Assembly: GCA_004325065.1 (NCBI GenBank)
Contig: PITI01000209.1
Span: 1-16,777, forward strand
Reading direction: 5' to 3'
DNA from: Hamiltosporidium magnivora
Taxonomy: Eukaryota; Microsporidia; Dubosqiidae
Length of the DNA: 16,777 nucleotides
Program-made: the position numbers and the translations under genes
Part shown: positions 8,885-16,603 of the stretch, piece by piece
How the letters are laid out: each line of letters begins with the position of its first letter
Position numbering within the stretch: position 1 is the stretch's first letter
The notes under the pieces: model-generated
Databases searched by the model: none
Seen by the model: only the letters and a program-made list of their open reading frames with translations
Told to the model about the DNA's origin: nothing

Positions 8885-11332
8885 AAAGTATGTGTGTTCC
8901 TTTACTGTATAGCCAAAGCAACAGATGAAGATATTATTAAAGAAATGCACATATGGCATCCAATACAATTCAAAGCATGTTTCCTATTTTTATAATTTAT
9001 TAAAACCGAATTTGAATTCACATTTTAGAGTAGCATCGATTTTTTTTATTTCTATATAAAGAAACTCACATTTAATTATTATAATATATAGGACAGAATG
9101 AATGTAATACTTTGGAGAAACGAACCGAGTTACTTCGGTATTTGCAAATTATAATATATCAGAGGCCAAAAATAATATTTCGATAAGGGATCGACTCTAG
9201 ATCAATCTTCTATGTGTCAAACATATATTGTTTTGATTTGGATTATAGGCAAAGTTCTTCAAAAAGTGAGCAAAGGTAATAGTTAATTGCAAAATATATT
9301 TATTTCGTAAAATGATGTATGAAGTAGACTCAGTAACTAGTTTTAGTACTTTTACAATCTATAAAAGAATATTTTCCAAGCATTAAGGAAACATACTCTT
9401 CTTTCAAATAATACAGAAGAATAAAAATAGCTTTATTCGTTAAATATATGAAAACTTAAAAATATTCTTGAATCCTAAAATTCTGACTTATTTTAACTCG
9501 AACTGTAAAAATAAAATCAAAATAATAGACCAAGAGAAAAAAATACAAGAAAAAATCAAAATATTGGTCATATTCTCTTATATCTGTGTTTTGTATGATT
9601 GTATGACTTAGAAGCTCGATCAAAATCCACAAGTGTGGTCGTTTGTTTCACTTCAAATGATTATCCGAGTAATTTTATTTTAAATATCAATGTAATAGGC
9701 TTGGAAATGTATAATCCATCTTATCCTAGATAATAGAAGATAAAAACTTCATTTATCAATATATATTATACAGTGAAACAATAAATCTGGAACTTGTTAT
9801 GTTCTATGTGTGGAATACGACACTTTCCAAACCCAAATGTTTGCCATTATCAGAAATATAAAAAAATCTTCAAATAAAACCTAACATCTTGTCTTAAAGG
9901 GTTTTAAAAAGAAGCGATGTCTTAAATACAGTTATTCCATTGATTGAACTCAATGATAGAAACATCTTTGATTAGTTAATCAGATCGCGATAACTTACTA
10001 ACCATCTTCGCTGATATATTAAAATATGCGAATAAATTGGTTTATATTAAATATTTGCAGCAAGGAGATTAAGATAATGCAAGGAAATCTTAAAGAATTA
10101 TAGAAGTAACTCTGTTACTGCTCGATCTGTATCTACGTAAATCGTTATACTTATTAATCATCAACTCACATATTTTATATAATCTATAAATTATTAGAAG
10201 AAATGGGGAAATAATAAATAGAAATATCATTGCAAAAATAAAATGTATAAGAATTCAATCTGTATGGTTAAACATTCATAAACTCAAAAATGAAAAATAT
10301 TTATATTTTTTACGGAGAAAACTATAAGAAAAAACAAACCTGTGCCACTATGCAAGAGATATAATACAAAAAATCCCTAATGTGTTGTCTTAAACTAGAG
10401 AAATAAGCTATTTAACGAATTTCAGTCTTCGTTATATTCAATAATCTAAATATTAAATACTGATATAGCCAGTTCTGGTGAATTCAATATGAAATATTTT
10501 TAGGAGCCAAGACAGACTTAAAATTTTAATCAAAAAAGTTTGGTCTGCTATATCCACGCACGTAGATAATGTATTTCTAATTTCCAAAAGAGGCGCGATA
10601 ATTATGTTTTTAAAAATCGATACCAATTTGTCTCAGTAAATATAACTCTAAATGTATTGAGTAAAGTAAAACCAATTCTGTTTAATAATTTCCGGCAAAT
10701 AAGTATCTTGAAACAATATGAGCTGCCAGAACAATATCCGATGACAAAAATCTAAATATTAGACTTAAAAAATTTAGTTTAAACACAAATTCATTAAAAT
10801 CGTGATTAAATAAGAATTATTTTAAGATTATTCTAATTTTTGGCCTAATAAATAATTAAGCCATAAAATATCCCAAGAACGTATTAAATCTCAATAATCT
10901 GGGTACATTGTATTATTCAAGAATAGATTTGAAATATATTTTACCAAATATAAAAACCAATATTTATATAATTTAAATTTCTAAAAAAAGCATAACTACG
11001 TATTTAAGTTAGTGTAATTGAAAAGATAATCAAAATAATTTCTTTTGGTTGACAAAGAATATAGATTGATAAATCAAATATAAGAAAAATTTTAAAATCT
11101 TATAAAATATAAAAAAGAAATCTCTTAAAAGACAACTGAGATGAAAATTCCATGACAAAACTATTTTAAACAAAATGATGAATCAAATACCAAAATATAA
11201 AAAATTAAAAATTCAAAGGCAATAAACGAGGAAAGAACCTTTAAATACGGTGGGTTAAATTTTAAAACATTTTTTTTTAAGATCCAAGTCTTTTTTTAAC
11301 TTAAATAGAAATTTAGAAAACAAATTTTTATT
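8885..11332. other. Gene-free region, right part; possible decayed transposon DNA
   Basis: About 2.45 kb with no intact gene. Between roughly 8.9 and 10.8 kb the composition is less extreme than in the other spacers and short codon-like stretches occur in several frames, as expected of an old, inactivated mobile element. One stretch (10460-10640) might be the end of a Tc1/mariner-type transposase and is discussed as a finding. From about 10.8 kb onwards the sequence returns to plain AT-rich spacer. Confidence 0.45.
11327..11332 (-). promoter_or_regulatory. AATAAA polyadenylation signal abutting a stop codon
   Basis: On the minus strand AATAAA follows the TAA stop of the 258-codon gene without any intervening base. 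Polyadenylation signals inside or right next to the stop are typical of compact microsporidian transcripts and support this as the true gene end. Confidence 0.45.
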
Positions 11333-12109
11333 TTAAAGTTTTTTGAATATAAATTCACCTGCAGATACTTTTCTAGGAATTGTAAGAATATTTTCAATGA
11401 ATACAGTTTCGATAGTGTCCGGCTCAATAAATTCAGTCTTTTCTTTTGGTTGTAAAATAATCGGTATCGGGTCACCCTCATTATGATATAACCTGTTTGT
11501 ATTTCTATCTATAAAACGAACTTTTCTTTTTTTAAATACAAAATCTTCAATATTTTTATTTTTTTCATGTTCGAATTCTTCGTAGGAATAGAAAACAGTT
11601 CTTAATTTGCTTTCTAGCCTGACAAATTTATAGCCGGTATTTTTCAAAGTATTTTTTCGTGTCAAATCACGTATTTCCTTCATTTTGGATTTATCAATAC
11701 TAAAAGGAACATTTAAATTTTTTGGTTGAAGAATTCCATTCCTCGAATTTCCAAACATTTTTCTTTTTTTTTTCGATTTTCTTCTACTGGAAAATTCTTT
11801 TTCCATTTTTTCAATAATTTCTGACGAAATATCTTGTGTTACAATATCTTCTACACTTGTATTGCGTGTCTTTTTGATATCAAAATTCATTTTAATATTT
11901 TTGAAACACACATTTGGCTCGGTAAATTCATACGCTTTTATTTTGTCAAAAAAATTGTTTTTTCTTTCAATTTTTTTGTTTCCAAAAGATTTTTGAGAAG
12001 TAATTATTTCATTTTTTAAATTTGGATTGTTTATAAGCGAATATTTAATATCTGAAAGATAAAGATCTATTTCTTCTTTAGAAGGATCTCCAAAAAACAT
12101 TTTGCTCAT
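11333..12109 (-). CDS. Unrecognised lysine-rich protein, probably nuclear
   Basis: A single 258-codon open frame; I do not recognise the family. It is real for three reasons: the length is far above chance in DNA this AT-rich, CCC lies 11-13 bases upstream of the ATG, and AATAAA abuts the stop. The protein is highly charged and hydrophilic, with no signal peptide or membrane segment. Two basic clusters look like nuclear localisation signals: RRKSKKKRK at 109-117 and KKRKVRF at 193-199. The C-terminal third (~200-258) is more hydrophobic and regular, containing GDPIPIILQPKEK followed by alternating acidic and aliphatic residues, and may be a small folded domain or partner-binding strand set. 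Basic patches in a mostly disordered chain would fit a splicing, chromatin or ribosome-biogenesis factor, but nothing visible assigns one. It is transcribed divergently from the Rab5 gene across 582 bp. Confidence 0.75.
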   Translation of the reverse strand: MSKMFFGDPSKEEIDLYLSDIKYSLINNPNLKNEIITSQKSFGNKKIERKNNFFDKIKAYEFTEPNVCFKNIKMNFDIKKTRNTSVEDIVTQDISSEIIEKMEKEFSSRRKSKKKRKMFGNSRNGILQPKNLNVPFSIDKSKMKEIRDLTRKNTLKNTGYKFVRLESKLRTVFYSYEEFEHEKNKNIEDFVFKKRKVRFIDRNTNRLYHNEGDPIPIILQPKEKTEFIEPDTIETVFIENILTIPRKVSAGEFIFKKL

Positions 12110-12119
12110 CTAAATTTAA

Positions 12120-12122
12120 GGG
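12120..12122 (-). promoter_or_regulatory. CCC motif upstream of the minus-strand gene
   Basis: Read on the minus strand, GCGCCC lies just before the ATG at 12109, with CCC at -13 to -11. This GC patch is isolated in AT-rich DNA and matches the microsporidian start-proximal signature seen at the TBC and exchanger genes. Confidence 0.45.
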
Positions 12123-12495
12123 CGCGTATTTTTTATATTAAAACAAGGAATTATACTGTTTTAAGACACATATTTTATAAAACCACATTTATATTACAAG
12201 AAGGCGCAAAAAACCTAACAAATTTAAAAAATGTTTGAATCAAATCAATGAAAAATATATTTTTATTTAAGAATTCAATGATTTTAAAAATTATTTTGTT
12301 TTGCTTTTTAAAAGATGTTTTTAAAGTGTGTTTTTAAAATTTAATAGATTCTGATTTTCTTAAAAAAATTAGTGTTCTATTTTATTTTTCATTGATTCTA
12401 TTTCTTGAATTCTTTAAGTATTTTTTCAAATTTTAAATGTTCTGATTTCTAAGTATTTTTTTAGGTTTAAATTATATTTAAACCCGAAAATAAAA

Positions 12496-12620
12496 CCTCA
12501 AATCTCTACGAAAATGAATTCTTAAATCTCCACGAAAATGAATCCTCAAATCTCCGCAATAAATGAATTCTTAAATCTCTAAAAAAATAAATTCTTAAAT
12601 CTCTACAAAAATAAAATCTA
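12496..12620 (+). repeat. Five degenerate tandem units of 24-25 bp
   Basis: The word AAATCTC recurs at 12500, 12524, 12548, 12573 and 12597, each followed by a variant of TACGAAAATGAATTCTT. Spacing is 24, 24, 25 and 24 bp. The first three units read in one frame as an octapeptide pattern NL(Y/H/R)ENE(F/S)(L/S); the 25-bp step breaks the frame and a TGA follows. The array ends about 70 bp before the Rab5 start. Confidence 0.75.
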
Positions 12621-12691
12621 AAACATAATTTTTGAAACTTTGTTTTACAATAATAAAAATTCTTTTTAATTTGTTGTAAGAGCAAAACACT

Positions 12692-13282
12692 ATGAAGACA
12701 GATATAGATATAATGGAATATAGTTATAAATTAGTAGTATTAGGATATTATTCAGTAGGTAAAAGCTGTTTGGTAATGAAATATGTTAAAGGAGAGTTTA
12801 ATTCGAATGAAGAAAGTACTATCGGGGCTGCATTTTTAACAAAAAGTCTGTTTTCAAACGGTGCAAGTATAAAATATGAGATATGGGACACAGCAGGACA
12901 AGAAAGATATAACAGTTTAATACCCATGTATTATAGAGGAGCACATGTAGCCTTTATAGTTTATGATATTACGTCACGAGAAAGCTTTGAAACTGCTAAA
13001 AAATGGGTTGAAGAATTGAAAGTAGAAAAACCAAAAGATTTTATCAAGATACTGGTCGGTAATAAAATGGATTTATGTTCTTTAAGAAAGATAAACTATG
13101 AAGAAGGAAAAACATATGCAGATTCACAGGGATTGCGTTTTTATGAAACAAGTGCTAAAACAGGACATAATGTTAAAAAAATATTCTTTGAAACAGCAGA
13201 ATTATTACCAAGGAAGGAAGTCGAACCCAAAATCGCCAAAATTAATATTAAAGGTGGAAAAAGGAACTTTTCGTGTTGCTAA
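12692..13282 (+). CDS. RAB5: Rab5-family small GTPase (Vps21/Ypt51-like)
   Basis: A 196-residue Ras-superfamily GTPase with all G-motifs. The P-loop is GYYSVGKS (18-25), switch I is STIGAAFLTK (42-51), switch II is WDTAGQE with catalytic Gln70, the base-specificity motif is NKMD (124-127) and the last motif is ETSAK (152-156). The effector-region signature TIGAAFL is diagnostic for Rab5, which recruits tethers and lipid kinases to early endosomes and drives their fusion. The C-terminus ends in CC, the Rab double-geranylgeranylation site, for membrane anchoring. Length fits Rab5 (~210 elsewhere), with a short N-terminal extension. I kept the first ATG; the next in-frame ATG (12713) would also preserve the whole G domain. 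Unlike the other three genes, no CCC precedes either start. An oddity is the pair of tyrosines in the P-loop at positions usually small or polar. A Rab-GAP gene lies 9.4 kb away on the same strand. Confidence 0.92.
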   Translation: MKTDIDIMEYSYKLVVLGYYSVGKSCLVMKYVKGEFNSNEESTIGAAFLTKSLFSNGASIKYEIWDTAGQERYNSLIPMYYRGAHVAFIVYDITSRESFETAKKWVEELKVEKPKDFIKILVGNKMDLCSLRKINYEEGKTYADSQGLRFYETSAKTGHNVKKIFFETAELLPRKEVEPKIAKINIKGGKRNFSCC

Positions 13283-13286
13283 TAAA
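13281..13286 (+). promoter_or_regulatory. AATAAA polyadenylation signal overlapping the Rab5 stop
   Basis: The last two bases of the TAA stop codon (13280-13282) form the start of a perfect AATAAA. Such overlap is a hallmark of microsporidian transcripts with very short 3' untranslated regions. Confidence 0.5.
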
Positions 13287-14728
13287 ACACTTAAGATTTT
13301 TTAATTCACAATTTTTTTTGATATTTTATTTTTAAAATACTGTTCTTTCAATTTAAAATAAAAATTAATTTTCTGGTTAAAATTATCTATTAAAGAAGTA
13401 AATACATAAATAATATATTTATCTTTAGTTTCATCATAAATGAAGCCACTTGATAAACCAATTGATTTGATTCTTATATTTTTATTTATTTAATTTAATT
13501 TAATCTCTATATCTCTATTTTTTTAGATAACTGATTTATTTACTAGGATACAAACCACAATGGTGCTATAGACCGATCCTCTTTAATCCCGAGTTACAAC
13601 GGATTAAAAGAAAAATGAAAAATTTTTATTTGTTCATACTCGACGCCGGGAGATAAAAAAGAAAGGAATAAGTAAGAAATTGGTTTTGTATAATTATAAT
13701 GTTGAATTTCTCTTTGAGTTTTAAATTAATATTAAGAGTTGTTCAGTTTTCAGTTGTTTTTTTCAAATTAAAATTTTAAGGTTTAACTTTCCATAATCTA
13801 TCATATAAAGGATGTAATTCAAAACCCACTCGTATTTCTGCTGTCTAAAAAAACCTTCTGAAAAAGTTCTTCAACTCCAATCAATAATTGGTTCGTCTTA
13901 GATTCTTTTCTATGGTCAAAAACAACACAGGTATATATTAATATTCTTACTGATATTTGAAGTCTTTTAACATACGTCTTATGGCATTTGTTACAATATA
14001 CTCGAATTTATATTGCAGGGGATTATTTTTAGGTTAAATTTATAAATTAAATTCAAATTTTTTATCTTTAAGAAATTTAAGTCAAGCTAATTTAAACTTA
14101 CGAAACAAAATTTAGAACGTGAGTTTGGATTTCTTAAATTGAAACTATTTTTGTATAAATAAAGTCCTTAAGACGTATTTTAGTAGAATATTTTCAATTG
14201 TGTTTTAATAAAACAATTATTTTGCTTGTTTAACTGTCTATATGCTTTTATTCAATTAAATCGTTTATGAAATTATTTATATAAGACAAAGTCGCTGGAT
14301 AGATAATAAACGTGAAAAATATATGAATGGTCTTGGATTTACAAGAATGATGTCACTACTTTGCTGTAATAATGTAGTAGTATTTATAAGCAATACAAAT
14401 AAAATTTTGGTAAATAATTTGTTGAAACATCTATAGTAAATTAACCTAATATTATCATTTTAAGATTATAAGACAAAGAAAGACTTTAAACCGAATATTT
14501 GCTTGGTAAACATCTAAATTTTATGATTTACTTTTTGACTTAAATTATGTGGAAATTCAAACATATTATAATCATTACATTAGAAAGAGTATTTATATTT
14601 TGATTACTTTAGTTTAAATATTAATCTTATTAATTCAATTTAATAATTTTTATATTACAAAGACTTTTTTGTCCGTTCATATAAACTTAATACTTTAAAG
14701 ATAATCAGTTTTATTTATATATTTTTTG
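13283..14728. other. Gene-free region after Rab5
   Basis: About 1.4 kb with no gene. It contains one GC-richer structured patch (13546-13640, listed separately). A 58-codon open stretch at 14260-14436 is of a length expected by chance in this much AT-rich DNA and shows no family signature. I see no tRNA. Confidence 0.55.
13546..13652. other. GC-richer patch with nested inverted repeats
   Basis: Within about 100 bp lie ACCA/TGGT (13554/13561, 3-base loop), enclosed by GGAT (13546) and ATCC (13576), then an 8-bp perfect stem TTTAATCC/GGATTAAA (13582-13608, 11-base loop), then a GC cluster CGACGCCGGGAG near 13641-13652. It could encode a structured RNA or be a remnant of a dispersed repeat. I compared it by eye with 5S rRNA and found only partial resemblance and no terminal helix, so no RNA family is assigned. 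Confidence 0.35.
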
Positions 14729-14850
14729 ATTCATCCTTGACGAAGCCCTGCACGAGCCTTGGCCTCTCTTGGTAATTTCGCTTAAAGAACTCTTTCCAGT
14801 ACCACGTTCCATCAGTCCTCAACCTCCAGAAGTCGGGTCAGTTTAATTAT
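14729..14850 (-). mobile_element. Repeat island A', inverted relative of the 8.8-kb island
   Basis: Read on the minus strand, 14801-14729 aligns with 8805-8880: both start TACTGGAAA, share the exact 14-mer GAGGCCAAGGCTCG in the middle, and end CAAGGATGAAT. The flanking part to about 14850 is also GC-richer and can be aligned weakly with 8765-8804. The copies differ substantially, so they are old or belong to different subfamilies. There is no open frame of note. Confidence 0.6.
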
Positions 14851-15730
14851 TACTTCTTATTATTTTAGGTATTGATCGTTCATTTAAACGCTATATACTT
14901 AGTTATTATGAAATGTGGTCTTAAAAAAATGATCAACCTATTGTCAAATGCGCTCTACGAATTTTCTAATAAAATTATCAATTAATTAATTAAATTAAAA
15001 ATAGAAAAAAACATTTCTAGAATCAGTAATTTATAAAAATGGTTAATAATATTTAATATGAGTAATTATAAAATGTTTTTTTTTCCTTTTTTGTCGTCCA
15101 GAGAAGTATTTCAAGAATTTAATATAAAAAATTGAGTTATTATTTTAAATAAAATATTAAAATTGCAATATCTATCATCAATCATATTATTAGGATAAAT
15201 GTAATAAAATTTTTCTTAATTCTAAATCTGTTTAATTAGACAGTATTATAATATAATAGAAAAAAATAATCAATTTTAAATACATTTTTTTAAAGAAATT
15301 ATTCTTAAGACACAATACGGTTTATAAAGTTCGAATTACCGAATAAACATTGTATTGTCTTATATTAATGTTACCAAATAGATTTATACACAATATTTTT
15401 AGAATAGAATTTATTATAGAATTAAATATTTGCTGATATTGATTTTATAAAATATATTTTTACAAAAACATATTTGCTACTTTAAAATTTGTTAGAAGCA
15501 CAATGATTTGATTATAAATTTTAAATATGGAATCTTAGGTTTCTATAGATTAAATAAAGTTTACATCAAATATTTATTTAAATAAAAGCGAAAGAAAACA
15601 TATCAAAATCATAATATAATTTTCCGTGCATCTTTTATTTAAATAAACCTAAAACGGCAGAGGAAGATAACTGCATTAAAACCATCTGCTTGGGAAAGAG
15701 TAAGTGAAACAGATATGAAGATCATTTTTT

Positions 15731-15753
15731 TTTAGTGATGAAAATCTCACTAA
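15731..15753. repeat. Inverted repeat, 8-bp stem
   Basis: TTTAGTGA at 15731-15738 is perfectly complementary to TCACTAAA at 15746-15753, with a 7-base loop. It sits in a run of T and A, which could extend the stem further. Confidence 0.5.
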
Positions 15754-15828
15754 ATTTTCTGTTGTTCCGTGAGAATTTATACATGGAGAATAAGGTCTAA
15801 AATAGGAAACCTTCCATACAAGCTTATC

Positions 15829-15864
15829 TTGTAGATTTTGATGTAATTATATCGAAATCTACAA
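15829..15864. repeat. Hairpin with 14-bp stem and 8-base loop
   Basis: The arm at 15829-15842 (TTGTAGATTTTGAT) pairs with 15851-15864 (ATCGAAATCTACAA). Thirteen positions are Watson-Crick; the other is a G-U pair in one transcript orientation. The loop is GTAATTAT. It is the strongest hairpin noticed in the window, and a smaller one (GGAA-ACC-TTCC) lies just upstream near 15805. Confidence 0.6.
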
Positions 15865-16153
15865 CTAAAATTGTAAGTAATTTTGACATAAATTCATAGA
15901 AACCATGTCTTGCTAATTTAAGTTAGAAGACTCAGAGCAAGAAAATACAAAAACATATATTCTTTGAAAAACCAAGAAATCTAGTAGCCGCTTATACACT
16001 ATGATATGAGATCGCAACTTGCAGGTGGAACTTATAAGTCTGCGAGTATATCTTAGCCGAAACTTTACTCGCTTCGAAAGGTGTGGGTAAGTAAAGATTC
16101 TGATGATATTGTGTCAGCCGAAGGAAGCTTCGAGCAGAAATCATACACCAGGA

Positions 16154-16318
16154 AACAGAAATGTACAAAATTCGGAAAGCTTACATTCTTTAAGAGGGTT
16201 CTTCATACCCTTTGAATGTAAATCTAGGTATTTGCAGGGGATATCGATGAACGGTAGAGAATATTTATTAATTATAAGGCCAGGACCGCATTTATGTATT
16301 GAAAATAATTAAAACAAG
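16154..16318 (+). mobile_element. Repeat island B (degenerate copy)
   Basis: This segment is a diverged inverted relative of 16604-16777. Aligned blocks include AACAGAAATGTACAAAATT against AACGGACATTAACGAACTC, GGTTCTTCATACC against GGTTCTACACACC, and TAGGTATTTGCAGGGG followed by CGATG in both. Similarity continues through CATTTATGT..TGAAAA. The open frame across it (16103-16312) is not conserved in the other copy, where the same frame meets a TGA, so it is non-coding. It is probably an old retroelement leader or similar untranslated part. Confidence 0.55.
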
Positions 16319-16603
16319 CTAGTTTCCTTAAATTATATGATAATTTACATATTCATATGCTCTTAAAATATTGTTTATAAATATGATTAAATCTTAATTC
16401 CTTTCATTCTAAGACTATAAGATACAGAGATATAAAAACTAATACAAGAAGAATCTCAGTTTAAAAAACGAGATTTTTATATTATAAATAAGAACGTTAA
16501 AGATTATTATAAACATTATAGATTGAACAATATTTTTCTTTCTTTTTATAGTATATAAAAGCTTTATTTAAAAATATCACATCTTTTTACAATAGTGGCA
16601 AGT
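16319..16603. other. AT-rich spacer between inverted repeat copies
   Basis: About 285 bp of plain AT-rich sequence between the two copies of repeat B. No gene, RNA or further repeat was recognised. Confidence 0.5.

Larger units (their letters stand above)
12110..12691. other. Divergent intergenic region
   Basis: This 582-bp spacer separates two diverging starts and should contain both promoters. It is AT-rich, with repeated TTTTTAAA-type words near 12300-12340 and a 24-bp degenerate tandem array at 12496-12620. No TATA-like element can be singled out in such AT-rich DNA. Confidence 0.55.
14851..16153. other. AT-rich spacer, structured towards its right end
   Basis: No gene is visible in these 1.3 kb. 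The left two-thirds are plain AT-rich sequence. From about 15.65 kb the composition becomes more mixed and several strong hairpins occur (listed separately). The stretch 15960-16150 has GC-richer words such as GCCGAAACTTTACTCGC and may belong to the same repeat as the island that follows. Confidence 0.5.

Noticed and set aside
9785..9870. Zinc-finger-like CSMCGIRHF stretch as a retroelement nucleic-acid-binding relic
   Set aside because: Only one isolated C-x2-C pair is visible, stops lie close by and no other domain surrounds it.
10071..10090. QDNA-like transposase motif (GATAATGCAAGG)
   Set aside because: It lies about 400 bp before the putative last catalytic block, whereas Tc1/mariner spacing is near 100 bp. 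A chance match is more likely.
13098..13304. 68-codon frame overlapping the Rab5 C-terminus
   Set aside because: It is an out-of-frame shadow of the Rab5 coding sequence.
13546..13665. 5S rRNA gene
   Set aside because: A block near 13574-13600 can be lined up with the 5S region around GAAGTTAAGC, but the 3' end does not pair with the 5' end and the conserved second half is missing.
14260..14436. 58-codon open stretch containing IDNKREKYMNGLGF
   Set aside because: It looked codon-like, but with roughly a tenth of random codons being stops here, several such stretches are expected across the gene-free DNA. No family signature was seen and the first ATG leaves only 37 residues.
16103..16312. 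69-codon plus-strand open frame in island B
   Set aside because: In the homologous copy (16604-16777) the corresponding frame is interrupted by TGA shortly after the GGTTCT block, and the copies differ by an indel. The similarity is nucleotide-level repeat homology.
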